Positions 54,127-64,000 are shown, counted from the stretch's first letter. The stretch is DNA of 64,000 bases from Cycas panzhihuaensis (GCA_023213395.1 CM041465.1:38633741-38697740); one strand, 5' to 3'. The notes: generated by a model from the sequence alone, not told the origin. Translations and numbers: made by a program.

Positions 54127-54491
54127 TGTTAGAAATAATGTTTAATGTGTGTGGGTCCTAGGATAATAAGTGATAGTCCTAAGTCTTAGGGTCAAAGGTC
54201 ATTATAATACTATGTAAAAGGATATAAGTTTATTGGTCAAGTTAGTGGTGTAATGCTATTGGTCAGGACAAAGGTATTTGTCCCACATACATTACTTGTG
54301 TTGAATAGTCTCCCACCTCTTTGGTATATAAAGGTGGTTGAGGTAGTATGTAAAGACATCACATCATCAAGGCTCACATTGAGTCTTTGGTGCTTTTGGT
54401 ATAGCAATACATTCTGATTATATTGTGTTAATCTCTATTGATGTTATTGATCTTGTTGGTGATGAGTGTTCTCCATGTTAAAATCTTAACA
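54127..54491 (+). repeat. Element D 3' LTR
   Basis: 365 bp, partner of 49516-49881, followed by GTTGC at 54492-54496. Confidence 0.93.
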
Positions 54492-54496
54492 GTTGC

Positions 54497-56348
54497 ATGT
54501 TAAAGTCATTGTTGTGCAAGTTCGCCAGGTTTTTGACAAGAGAAGAGGTGGCTCCGTTAAGTCGGTTGCTAGATTGAAGATTTGAATTGAGGAGGTGTCC
54601 TAAAGCATTTTACCAGGTAATACTGTTACTCTATCTTGTTATGTGAAGGAAGCCTTGTGTTAGGTTTATCATGTGAAGCAATTAGTTGATATGATTTAAA
54701 TGAAATCTGAAATCGGTGATGGTAAGAGAATTTGGTTGGAATATTGATTCCGTACCTACAAGGTTTTGTGTTAGAAATAACTAAGAATTAGGTTGATGAA
54801 CTTGGAGTCAATTTTCTGTCTATCACATGAGAATTGATTACCAATAAAGAAAGGAGAATAGCTTACATAAGGCTGTGATTGATAAATCTGTGAAGCTTAT
54901 TATGATAGAACTATAAGTTGCTCACAAAAAAATAAAAGTTGTGGTGATGGTTGTATCTGTGTTAAAGACTATATATAATTTATGACAAAATCCTAGCAAG
55001 AACGAAAATAGTTGAGCAATAATAGACCAAACAGCCATGAGAGCATCTGGACTCGGTCGTGGAAGACTCCATGTATGAGACATATATGAAGTGCTCAGTC
55101 CTGCATAATAAAGGAGATAGTCCTGTCCTGCATGTATTGCCCAATTGAAAGGGCCAACTCTTGACCAAAAGAAGGAGTTGTAGAAACCTACATAGATAGT
55201 AATCGTGGCAAAAGGGCACAAGAACCGCCATTGATCAAGCCTATTGTAGATGAAGGACTCACCCAACAGTCGTTTGCATGCAACTATTGAAGAGCAAGTT
55301 TAATGCCCTTATTTTGTTGTGATTATGATGAATGATGACTGTTTATGAAACTCTATCTATGCAGTCAACTATTTGTGCATACTGATGTGGCTCTCGTCTT
55401 GCCTCTCACCAGTAGCATCTTCAGTGCCGACTCTATTTGTTTGTCTAATAAATATAGTGTCTGGTTTTGCCTATTCATTGGTTTCAAGAAAGATAGACAT
55501 AAGCAGCGCCTATTTTGTGCATGATAGTAGAAGACTGTTAAAGAAATGATAAAGGGCTCAAATAATCTCCATGATAGAGAATAAATGAAGCCCACGGTGG
55601 TAGTAAAGACAAAGTGCAAAGACACAGAAACTAGGTTAATCTATTGCTGCAAAAGTGGTACCATAAATTTGTTAAAACCCCAACCTTAAAAGGGGTTGTT
55701 GCATGTTCCCTGAATAAGCTTGTTGTGGAGAAACAAGACCCCGTTCGTGGAAATCTGGAGTCGTCTGCCTACATTGTATGAAACACCCTGGCTACGAAGG
55801 TATCCCATGAGAAACTAGCAGCTATAAATGAAGATGATCCAACTATAGAGTTAACACCCTTTGTGTATGTTGTTTCACTCCGCCCCCTGGGCATACAACT
55901 TGTCTAAAGCTCCTGGCATCTTCACTATTAGCTCTCCGCCACTCTTAGGTGGCCAATTTATTCACTACACCTTCCATGATCGTGTGCTCGAGGGTTCTAC
56001 TCACTTTTTTACATGATATCTACTCACACCTATTTACACCATCTATTCGGTCATATGTTGCCTCCACTTAGCCCACAAAACAAGAGTCTCATTCACATAC
56101 AGAGAGGGATACAAACGGGACGACTAAGGATCTAAATGTTAAAAAAATCTTGAATCTTGCTTACAGGTTTCGGCTGCGATGAAATATCCTTGAAGGGAGG
56201 CAGATAAAAGCGAATGGAGGCAAATCAACCTATGTAGATGCCTACAGCTATGAGTGAAGGGAAGGAGGCACACCACGACTCTTAAAATCTGTAGGATTTT
56301 ATTTATTTGAAAGGTGTTGCATTTAATTAAATTAAATTAAATTGGAAA
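54497..56348 (+). other. Element F leader, between nested D and E
   Basis: Continues the F interior after Element D. It has moderately GC-rich stretches and minus-strand frames (55266-54922, 55625-55365), none with a family motif. Just before the E insertion an ATTAA run (56322-56342) marks low complexity. No gene is supported. Confidence 0.4.
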
Positions 56349-56353
56349 GTTCT
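56349..56353. repeat. Copia-E target-site duplication, left copy
   Basis: GTTCT, repeated at 61887-61891. Confidence 0.92.
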
Positions 56354-56720
56354 TGTTGGCTTTGAGGTGCAGAGCAGAAGGATTACAAGTAAGTATACAT
56401 CATCTTGAAGTGTAAAATTAATCTCCGAAATGTAAATGGCGGTATTAAAAAACACCAAGGAGGTATTCCCCACCTATATATAGACAAATTTAGGGAGATG
56501 GCAAGCACATCAACCTGACCAATGTTTAAAATTCAAAAAATATTAAAATATTAACCAAATAATTGAATACCTTACCTGAGGTGGTTGTGGCGGCTCTTTG
56601 TCGGTTGCAGGCAACTATTTGACGACGCTAGGTGGCCCAAGGTGACCTAAGGAGGCTCAAGGTGGCATTGAGGGACCCAAGGTATTCATGTGCACTTGCA
56701 AATTGGGCATTATCCTAACA
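56354..56720 (-). repeat. Copia-E 3' LTR
   Basis: Minus strand from TGTTAGGATAATGCCC to GCCAACA, with TATATATAGG near the centre. The adjoining minus-strand tract ATTATGGGGGAAAA at 56721-56734 is the polypurine tract. Confidence 0.92.
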
Positions 56721-56734
56721 TTTTCCCCCATAAT

Positions 56735-57796
56735 GGCCAATGTGTAGAACCCCCAACTTGTCTCTGAATTTTTGAAATTTGATTTTACCCAAAGTTTTCG
56801 TGAAGATGTCTGTTGCTTGGTCTTCGGTGCTACAATATGCTAATTCAATTTCTCCTGCTTGTACTAGCTCTCAAATAAAATGATATTGCGTCTCAATATG
56901 TTTCGTTCTGCCGTGAAATGCCAGGTTCTTTGTCATCTGTATTGTACTCTGATTATCACACCAAATTCTTGTAGGCCCTTTCTCTTCTAGCTGAAAGTCT
57001 TATAATAGTCTTCTCAACCACACTGTTTCACATGCGCCAGCAGCTACTGCTTTATATTCTGCTTTGGTTGTAGATAGAGAGATTGTATTTTGTTTCTTAG
57101 TGCTCTAAGCTATAGCTGCCGAACCCATACTAAAAATGTAACCTAAAGTTGATTTTCTATCATCGATGTCACCTGCCCAATCTAAATCTGTATAGCCTGT
57201 CAATCGGAAATTTGATGAAACTTTATAGTATAGACCATATTCTGAAGTGCCTTTAAGATAATGTAGAATTCTTTTGGCTGCTTGCCAATGAGTAGTCTTC
57301 AAGTCTTGCATGAATCTGGATACAACACTGACTGAATACGTTATGTCTGGTCAAGTGGATGTTAAGTAGATCAAACAGCTAATTAACTATCTATAGAGTG
57401 TAGGATCAACAGGTGTAGAGTCATCCAGTTTGGAAAGCTTGATTCCTATTTCTGTTGGAGTTGCTAATGATTTGCAGTCGATCATCTTGAACTTTTGTAG
57501 TAGATCCAGGGTATATTTCCTTTGGGAGATGAAGATGCCATTATTATCCTGCCATACCTTCAATCCTAGGAAGTAATGCATTAATCCCAAATCTGTCATT
57601 TTAAATTCCTTACACATGGCTTCCTTAAAGTTTCGCAAAAGATGGGAGTCATTTCCAGTGTAGACAAGGTCATCTACGTAGAGTCCTACAATTAGGATAG
57701 AGTCTCCCTTGATTTTGATGTAGAGATTTGGATATGATTGAGACCTTTCAAAACCTTGATCTATAAAATATTTATCAATCCGGGAATATCAAGCCC
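56735..57796 (-). pseudogene. Copia-E RT C-terminal half and RNase H
   Basis: The catalytic GLYVDDLVYTG lies at about 57689-57660 (YVDD 57680-57669). The RT tail is MTDLGLMHYFLGLKVWQDN and YTLDLLQKFKMIDCKSLATP. RNase H has AAKRILHYLKGTSEYGLYYK, LTGYTDLDWAGDIDDRKST and GYIFSMGSAAIA, then degraded sequence to the purine tract. A frame break occurs near 57370. Confidence 0.88.
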
Positions 57797-58331
57797 TATT
57801 AGAACCTTCATTCCTAAGCATTAAGTCTTGACCTTCTATATTAATAATTTTGTCATTTAAGCTCTTAATCCTAAAGTGTTCATTTGTTGCATTATAAAAT
57901 TGTCTTTTGCCTTGTAGTGACTTTTCTCACATGTGCTTGTGAGAAGTCAACTTTTGTGGGCTCTATCCTTATCCTTGGAGATAGTAGAGTCCTAATCAGA
58001 TTTAGCTCTTAGTCTTGATCAGTGACATGTATTGAGATCTTGATCGTCCATACTCCTTTATAAGGAGCCCTATTCTCATGTTTTGCCATGTAGTATTTTG
58101 AGTAAGAGTTATGCTGCTGTAAGTGTCTCTTGTAGGTGAAGTGTTGAGAGGAATTCTCCTTCATGCTTGTATGTTGAGATAGGTTGAGTTGAGGTGCAAT
58201 ACTCCTCCCTATCATCTTTTATGTTGTACTACATCATTTCTTTAATCTAGTGTATTGTCCTTCATATTTTGATGTCCTCTCCAGCTTCTCAATAGATTCT
58301 GGCTCCTGTATTGTCTCCATTTCGTCTTTCA
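57797..58331 (+). repeat. solo LTR inside Copia-E RT
   Basis: 535 bp interrupting the RT motif KQAPRAW|YSRID. It begins TATTAGAACC (from TGTTAG), ends TCTTTCA and is flanked by AGCCC at 57792-57796 and 58332-58336. A TATA-like CTTTATAAGG lies near 58049. No second LTR or interior is present, so recombination between two LTRs is the simple explanation. Orientation follows the TATA box and the terminal TG-like bases. Confidence 0.65.
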
Positions 58332-58890
58332 AGCCCTGGGTGCTTGTTTCAAACCATAAAGTGCCTTTTTGAATTTGTACACTTTATTTTCTTCCCCCTT
58401 GACTTCAAACTGAGGGGTTGAGAGACATAGATATCCTCTTCAATGTAACCATTGAGAAAAGCGCTTTTGACATCCATTTGATAAACTTTCCATCCCATTT
58501 GAGCTGCCAAACTCATCATCATGTGAATTGTTTCCATTCGAGTAACAGGAGCAAATGTCTCATTGTAATCAATGCCTTCTTTTTGGGCATAACCTTGCAA
58601 CCAATCTAGCTTTGTATTTGTCAATTGATCCGTCAGAGCGGAACTTGGTTTTATAGATCCACTTAGTGCCAATTGCTCTTTTATTGGGAGGTAAGTTAAC
58701 CAATTCCCAAGTATTGTTTTTAACAATGGAGTGATATTCATCTTCCATTGCCTTTCTCCAAGAAGCAAGTGTATTGGCCTCATCAAAAGTTTGAATCTCA
58801 TGGGATTCCAAAACTTTTATCATGAGGGAAAAGTTTACCCTATGTGAGCGAGTGAATCTTCGATTGCTATCCAAAATGTTGCCCATATCA
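58332..58890 (-). pseudogene. Copia-E RT N-terminal half
   Basis: KAMEDEYHSIVKNNTWELVN and KWIYKTKFRSDGSIDKYKAR (58886-58569), then YNETFAPVTRMETIHMMMSL and VYQMDVKSAFLNGYIEEDIY (58801-58349). A single frameshift near 58600 separates the two frames. The catalytic YVDD lies beyond the solo LTR. Confidence 0.9.
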
Positions 58891-59078
58891 TGATTCCTTT
58901 GAACCCATTTCGGAAGACTTTGTCGTGGAGGTTAAGAAGAGGTTCCCTCCCCACTTACCTCATTGATGACTCATCTAGAATCAAACATAGGAGGCACATA
59001 TTTTGACTTGGTGGAATTGTCAAAATTGATTATTACTTCTTTCCTCTTTTCTTGATGATCATGATAGCAAGCATCTTC

Positions 59079-59770
59079 CTAAAACTTTACATCTCTTCTC
59101 ACCATGACCTTCTTTGACTTAGGATCATAGACTTTGTATGATTTAGAAGTTTCACTATAGCCAAGAAATATGCACTTGATACTATGGTCATTCAGTTTAG
59201 ATCTCCTTTGGTCAAGTACATGTGCATAGGCTAGGCATCCAAAAACTCTTAAATGATGTATGTTTGGCTTGTAGTCTGTCCAAGCTTCTTCAGGTGTCTT
59301 CCACCTTAGGGATTTGGTGGTGCACCTATTGAGAAGATATGTATGGATTGCTTCTGTCCATAACTCATGGCCCAAGTTTTTATCTTTCAACATGCACCTT
59401 GCCATTTCTACAATGGTGCGATTTTTTCTTTTGGCTACACCATTTTGTTGTGGAGTGTAGGGATTTGTGAGCTGCCTTCTGATCCCATGATGCACACAGT
59501 ATACCTTAAATTCGTTGGAGATGAATTCTCCCCCATTGTCAGATCTGAGTGAAAGAAGTTTGTACCCACTTTTTTGCTCCACAAAAGTTTTGAAGTCAAC
59601 AAAGTGTTGGAAGGCATCTGATTTGAACTTAAGGAAGAATACCCATGTCTTTCTACTGTAGTCATCAATGAATGTGATGAAATAGCGTGCACCTGCCAAT
59701 GAGGGGACATCCATAGGGCCACAAATAATTGTATAGACTAGTTGAAGTGGTCCAGTTGCCTAATAGCTAT
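59079..59770 (-). pseudogene. Copia-E integrase
   Basis: A 211-codon open frame, 59714-59079: [20 protein letters not shown] (first Asp), LLSLRSDNGGEFISNEF (second Asp), PQQNGVAKRKNRTIVEMARC, then FGCLAYAHVLDQRRSKLNDH and SYKVYDPKSKKVMVRRDVKF. Lys stands where the catalytic Glu is expected (AKRKN for AERKN), so even this intact frame would encode an inactive enzyme. Confidence 0.9.
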
Positions 59771-60101
59771 AATCTAGAAAACTTTCCCTGTGTTGTTTGC
59801 CAAGTAGGCACCCCTCACATATGGTTTTGTCCACTTCAATATTAGGCAATCCATTAACCATATCCATTCTTTTCATTAGGGCCAAACTGCTATAGTTGAG
59901 GTGTCCAAATCTCCTATGCCATAAGTCACTATCCAATTTAACTGTGATTCTTAAGGCATAGGTATCTGATGGAATAAGGACAAGTTTGAAAAGCCTATCT
60001 TTTGTCATTTTGCCTTTTGCAATAATTTCCTTATTTTTCCTTTTGTCTTTAATTGTGCATTCACCATTATCAAAAATAACTTTGTAATCCTGATCCATCA
60101 T
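59760..60101 (-). pseudogene. Copia-E GAG-pre-integrase domain
   Basis: Open frame with DQDYKVIFDNGECTIKDKRK, LWHRRFGHLNYSSLALMKRM and CEGCLLGKQHRESF, the H-H-C-C zinc-binding region upstream of the integrase core. Continuous with the core across one stop at 59761. Confidence 0.88.
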
Positions 60102-60281
60102 CTACCCTACTAATAATAGATTTTTCTTCAAGGCAGGAACATATAGTACATCATCGAGGTGTCTATACTCTCCTATATTTGTCATGAGAGCTATGTTGCC
60201 TCTACCAACTAATTCATGGGATGTATTGTCTCTAAACATTATTGAACCTCTTTTGCTTTTATCCAAGGTACGAAATAAATG

Positions 60282-61067
60282 CTACTTATAAGTCATGTGG
60301 GTGGAGCAACCTGAATCAATGTACCAGCTATCGTCTTCTTCTTCTTTGGCATTAAAACTGGATAGGAAAAGTCTGTTATTATCCCTTGTCTCAATTGTGG
60401 TATTTGCACTACCTTTCATGGGTGATCCATGTTTTGAAAAACATTTGTCTTCCGTATGACAACTACGATGACAATAGGTGTAGTATAGTGTCTCTCTTCT
60501 CCCATAGCTTAGACTTCGACTTCGTGGATGAGTTCTTTCAATGCGGGATGATCTCCCCCTTTCCTCATAATGGGGAATTGCATTGTCCCTTTGTCTATTG
60601 TCGTAATAATCCTGATTTGACCTTGTAGCTTGAACATTTCCTTGGCAATTGGGGCAACATGAATGTGCCTCAGGTTGTTTCTCTGGATTTTGATACCTAG
60701 GAGGATTGATATTTCGTTGGTTTGCTCCTTGTCTCCTTTGGTGAGGAGCTTGATATTTAGGTGGATCATGACATAAATCCCTTCTAGGATTTCTATCCCT
60801 TCTCTTGGAAGGTGATTCTCTGGATTTTGATGTACCCGCTTGAGAACGAGATTGAATTATGGCCTTGGTAGCAAAGGCATGCTCAAGGGATTTGTTTGCA
60901 TTTTGTTGTTCTTCAACCAACATCAACATGGCACTTAGTTGTTCCACCTCAAGAGTGCTTAGATCTTTGGAAACTCCTATGCTTGTTGTTACCATTTCAA
61001 TCCTTCTTATGGCATCTACACATCTCAATATTCTTTCCACTACTCTTTGCTCTGTCAATGTATCCAA
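60282..61067 (-). pseudogene. Copia-E gag C-terminal half and protease start
   Basis: Gag from the VVERILRCVDAIRRIEMV segment (typical LPxxYxxxVxxIE helix region), through a long basic, Arg/Gln-rich tract, to the knuckle YYTYCHRSCHTEDKC at about 60490-60440, where the first Cys of CX2CX4HX4C is Tyr. The protease opens with DDSWYIDSGCSTHMTYK at about 60330-60285, keeping the catalytic DSG. Confidence 0.88.
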
Positions 61068-61460
61068 GCGATCTCATTTGGTTTACTATGTCATGGACCT
61101 TAGTCATGAATTCCGTCACAGATTCTGTTGATATCATTCGCAAGTTTTCAAATTTGCTTCTTAGGTTTTGAAGTTTAGATGATGCAGCTCCTTCATAAAT
61201 TAACTGTAGGGTATCCCATGCTTCTTTTGACTTTGTTGACTCACTAACTTGTGGAAAAATATGATCTTCTAATGCACAGAAGATAAGGGCAAGAGCTTCA
61301 TTATCCTTTTTAGCATTTTCTTTATAAGCTGCCTTTTCAACATCAGTGGCATTCTAACCTAATTCACTGTAACCTATTCTCACAATCTCCCACATGTCAT
61401 TAGCAATAAGGATGGGTCTCATCCTCCTACTCCAGTTTAGAAAGTTATTACCATCAAACT
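61060..61460 (-). pseudogene. Copia-E gag N-terminal half
   Basis: KFDGNNFLNWSRRMRPILIA followed by NDMWEIVRIGYSEL and, further on, AWDTLQLIYEGAASSKLQNL and RSKFENLRMISTESVTEF. It starts within a few bases of the inner primer-site copy, with no ATG and no leader, so the original start has been deleted. A frameshift near 61070 leads into the C-terminal half. Confidence 0.85.
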
Positions 61461-61464
61461 TGGT

Positions 61465-61519
61465 ATATGCTCTGATACCAAATGTTGGTGAACCAAAATC
61501 AATAAGCTCTGATGCCAAA
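61465..61519 (-). other. Copia-E primer-binding site, present twice
   Basis: The outer copy next to the LTR reads TGGCATCAGAGC (one mismatch to the initiator-Met site). An inner copy about 42 bases further in reads TGGTATCAGAGC, perfect. Both are preceded by CCAACATT, so a short segment spanning LTR end and primer site was duplicated. Confidence 0.8.
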
Positions 61520-61886
61520 TGTTGGCTTCGAAGTGTAGAGCAGAAGGATTACAAATAAGTATACATCATCTTGAAGTGTAAAATTAATCTCTAAAATGTA
61601 AATGGCGGTGTTAAAAAAAACTAGGGAGGTATTCATCACCTATATATAGACAAATTTGGAGAGGTAGCAAGTGCCTCAACCCGACCAATGTTTAAAATTC
61701 AAAAAATATTAAAATATTAACCAAATAATTGAATATCTTACTTGAGGTGGCTGTGGCGGCTCTTTGTCAGCTGCAAACGACTATTTGACGATGCTAGGTG
61801 GCTTGAGGTGACCTAGGGAGGCTCAAGGTGGCATTGAGGGGCCCAAGGTGTTCACATGCACTTACAAATTGGGCATTATCCCAACA
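61520..61886 (-). repeat. Copia-E 5' LTR
   Basis: 367 bp, partner of 56354-56720, followed by GTTCT at 61887-61891. Confidence 0.92.
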
Positions 61887-61891
61887 GTTCT

Positions 61892-62234
61892 TTGGGGTCC
61901 GCGGGCGTTAATCGAAGGTAAGGCAGAGTTTGTTTTTTTTTTGCAAGGACAAATACAAATTAAATCTGATTGAAATGATGATTAAAGTCCACTAGCCCCC
62001 TTACCTTTAAGGCCGTGGTCATATAAAACTTTATTATGACATACAACTAGCTTGTTAAAGGAGCTCATTAATTTGAAGTGGCATCATAAAGAGGTATCTG
62101 TACGGTTCGCCTTATATCTTGGCATCCGGGCATCTGTTTTCAAAACGGTTAGAGGCATTGGAATCGTACTTCAGAGACAGGCGCGTTGATATATAATTTG
62201 AGGTATTTTTCTACTATTTTGATAGATTTATTTC
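61892..62234 (+). other. Element F leader after Copia-E
   Basis: Continues from 56348. It includes a T run and a moderately GC-rich stretch (62100-62190). No gene motif was seen. Confidence 0.4.
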
Positions 62235-62251
62235 ATGTTGAAGTGGATACA

Positions 62252-62700
62252 TTTATACATCATGGAGTTGATTAATGTTATTATTTTTGTACCAGAAAAG
62301 AATGATTTTTGGATAATTGATAGTAACATAGCCTTGCCCAAATATATCGGAACTAATTTTCAAATTTTGAGAATCAAAATGGAATGTATATTTATGTTTA
62401 AAAGGCTATGGAAAATTATTCTTGATGGTCCTGTATTAATTAATGAAGAAGGGGAAGAAATTTTCAAAAAAAAGAACAGAATAGCCATTAATGTGATGCT
62501 TGTAGCTTTTGACAAGAAAAACCTTCCTCCTTCTTATCAATTCCTTTTTCATACACTTCAAAATATTGACTCAACTAAAGAGGCCTAGAATTTGTTATGG
62601 TAAGTGTATGAAAAGAGCCCTGAAGAAGTATATAAGACTATCAGAAAGACTAAAAACCAGAAAAAGAAGCTAAAAAGGAAAGCAAAAAGGGAAAATTAGG
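62252..62700 (+). pseudogene. Element F gag N-terminal part
   Basis: ATG near 62262 (MELINVIIFVPEKNDFWIID), then ALPKYIGTNFQILRIKMECI, FKRLWKIILDGP, and the second half of the UBN2-type fold, KNRIAINVMLVAFDKKNLPP and FLFHTLQNIDSTKEA. A stop at 62586 (TAG, from TGG in the usual KEAW) precedes VYEKSPEEVYKT and a Lys-rich tail. Better preserved than the Element D copy. Confidence 0.8.
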
Positions 62701-62750
62701 TTGATTCTGGTAAGATCAGTTCTCACATAGATTCATCTAACATTCATAAA

Positions 62751-63464
62751 GTGGATGAAGAATTGTATGAACCTATTTTTGAAAATAGGTCAGATGATCA
62801 CTATTTGAAATCTGAAGATTTGATTCCACCAAACACTTTGAACCTCGGCATGTTGACAGGAAAGACTGCATTGAAAACTGCCGAAAAAATGGAGGTTGAA
62901 AAACCTAAAAGTGATTCCAGAAAGCATCTATTACATGTGGTGTATTATGGTGACACTACTGCCTTAGTAGGAAGCTTGGGCAACATTACCTTAATTTGTA
63001 TTGATAGATTTATTGCCAAGATCCAAATGATGTCAAGTCATATGGTTGTTTGCACATGCACAAGACTCTATATGATAACATTCAATTTGGTTACATTTTC
63101 TGTCCTTATTCTTGAAAGAATCCAAATTGTGTTAACATACCCTGCAATGGTTCTAAAAGATTCATTCAAAGAAGGAGAGAACATGGTTGGAATATGATTT
63201 GATCAAAATCTTGTCCACCAAGGTTGTTGTATGTTTTGGGTAGGCTACTTAGCTATGAAAGTCAATCATGTCAAAGGGGCATACTATCTTTATGTAACCA
63301 TAATTGGGAAATATGTGCATGTAATCATAATGAAAATTCTCATCATATTTGGCACAAAGAATTCCTTGGATGATATAGAGAAGACAAAGTATTTTGTTGG
63401 TTCAGGACATGCGCTTGCACATGTGGAGTTAGGAAATGAATCATTGTTCCTCATTTCCTTTTAA
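62751..63464 (+). CDS. Element F unknown frame shared with Element D
   Basis: Two frames, 62751-63197 and 63231-63464, in the same register relation as in Element D. Residues line up over about 150 positions (NITLICIDRFIAKIQMMSSH, MITFNLVTFSVLILERIQIV, FWVGYLAMKVNHVKG, YVHVIIMKILIIF). The N-terminal part is hydrophilic (DEELYEPIFENRSDDH). No family was recognised. Its position after gag, where protease and integrase normally lie, makes it either a degraded pol piece or a distinct protein. Confidence 0.5.
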
Positions 63465-63559
63465 GGAAGTGTTCAATAGCTTGAGAAGTTGATCGTTCTG
63501 GCAGACTTGGAGACAAACAAGAAGGAATCCCTTCTCTTCATGGGGTTAAAATCCAAGTT

Positions 63560-63800
63560 CAAGTCAAATCCAATTTGGGAACGACCATTGACATGATAGA
63601 CCTTGAGCGTCTACATTACTTGTTAGGTATCGAAGTCAGACAAATGGAAGATAGAATCATGATGTTGCAGTCTTAATATGTGAAGAACCTACTGGAGAAG
63701 TTCAGGACACAAGACTACAAACTGGTTGCAACACCATGTGCTAAAGGCAAGTTATTCGAAAGATCACAACCCTTAACAGTTGACACCTCTTAAGGGATTA
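63560..63800 (+). pseudogene. copia RT C-terminal scrap
   Basis: IDLERLHYLLGIEVRQMEDR and YVKNLLEKFRTQDYKLVATP match the copia segment just after YVDD (LHYxLGxEV, LLxKFxxxDCKxxxTP). It is short and contains a TAA. It shows that the element, or one inserted into it, once had pol. Confidence 0.75.
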
Positions 63801-64000
63801 TAAATATCCTTGAGTCCATTGTATATTCATCTCAATTGGAATCAAAGTGATCGATAGATCTTTTATGGTGGGTATTTTCCCAATAGGGTTTCCCCCATAT
63901 ATCTTGTGTATTGTGCAATTGTTCTCTATTTATATTGTTTGCTTGTTGTGTATGATAAAGATTTTGCAGTGTGTAAACATGTATGCATTCATTCATGTTT
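63801..64000 (+). repeat. LTR-like sequence at window end
   Basis: Contains GGGTATTTTCCCAATAGGGT and CCATATATCTTGTG, wording common near the R region of copia LTRs, about 60 bases after a TATAAATA-like box at 63804. No partner is in the window. Confidence 0.35.

Larger units (their letters stand above)
49516..54491 (+). mobile_element. Element D: young non-autonomous LTR retrotransposon
   Basis: 4976 bp with a 366/365-bp LTR pair, a perfect GTTGC duplication, a primer site TGGTATCAGAGCGGGTTGC and a purine tract. By hand count the LTRs differ by four substitutions and one indel, the lowest of any pair in the window. The interior lacks integrase, RT and RNase H. It has a GC-rich block, a gag N-terminal remnant and an unknown frame, so mobility must have depended on proteins from another element. 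Confidence 0.92.
56354..61886 (-). mobile_element. Copia-E: Ty1/copia element with solo-LTR insertion
   Basis: 5.53 kb on the minus strand including a 535-bp solo LTR at 57797-58331. LTRs of 367 bp differ at about 40 positions by hand count, nearly all transitions. Perfect GTTCT duplication. Order from high to low coordinates: LTR, doubled primer site, gag, protease, integrase, RT, RNase H, purine tract, LTR. It is inserted into Element F. Confidence 0.93.
49087..64000 (+). mobile_element. Element F: copia-type element split by D and E, 3' end uncertain
   Basis: 5' LTR and primer site at 49087-49515, interior resuming at 54497 after Element D and at 61892 after Copia-E. It holds a leader, a gag start, a frame of unknown function shared with Element D, and near 63560-63800 an RT C-terminal scrap. 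The last 200 bases have LTR-like sequence but do not match the F LTR, so the 3' boundary may lie beyond the window or be another element. Confidence 0.65.

Noticed and set aside
54922-55266. Minus-strand hydrophobic frame in the Element F leader as a membrane protein
   Set aside because: Two overlapping frames with similar composition and no family motif; a hydrophobic reading of a T-rich antisense strand is expected by chance.
57789-58337. Mutator or hAT insertion with an 8-9 bp duplication (TCAAGCCCT)
   Set aside because: The ends show no terminal inverted repeat, whereas a 5-bp AGCCC duplication with TATTAG...TTTCA ends fits an LTR.

Overview
The window is plant nuclear DNA made almost wholly of LTR retrotransposons at different stages of decay. 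The plant assignment rests on Ty1/copia elements with UBN2-type gag and initiator-Met primer sites, Ty3/gypsy elements without a chromodomain, and one host exon of ALG11. The many old, nested copies in what looks like a stretched intron suggest a large-genome seed plant, possibly a gymnosperm. That last step is inference; nothing here identifies the species.

Layout. 1-860: gypsy-like scrap followed by a probable LTR. 900-3515: minus-strand copia remnant with a degenerate primer site. 4283-10134: Copia-1, a minus-strand copia element with both LTRs, target-site duplication (TSD) and primer site, and a 21-bp minisatellite in its leader. 10505-31479: Gypsy-B (TSD CATGG), whose 3' LTR is split by Gypsy-A at 10662-21118 (TSD CACAG), a second copy of the same family. 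In transcription order both read gag, zinc knuckles, protease, an unusually long linker with capsid-like segments, RT, RNase H, integrase, an inverted-repeat array, an extra ORF in the env position, then LTR. Both carry a primer site matching tRNA-Glu. 31485-35007: sequence without recognisable genes. 35008-35294: an intact minus-strand ALG11 exon with a GC-type donor. 35378-41029: Copia-C (plus). 41030-49086: copia fragments, including the degraded Copia-G and an RT scrap. 49087 to the window end: element F, split by Element D (49516-54491, TSD GTTGC, LTRs about 1% different) and by Copia-E (56354-61886, TSD GTTCT, LTRs about 11% different). Copia-E itself carries a solo LTR.

Coding state. 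No element has a full intact gag-pol. Gypsy-B keeps the longest frames: gag 434 aa, a 403-aa linker/RT frame and a 371-aa extra ORF. Stop codons and catalytic-site losses in the copia elements are often G-to-A or C-to-T changes, as expected from decay of methylated cytosine. The features most worth attention are: the Gypsy-A/B family (tRNA-Glu primer site with a possible second tRNA contact in the LTR, spliced-looking extra ORF, hairpin array, capsid-like segments between protease and RT); an unknown protein frame shared by elements D and F; and the ALG11 exon with a retrotransposon only tens of bases from its acceptor.
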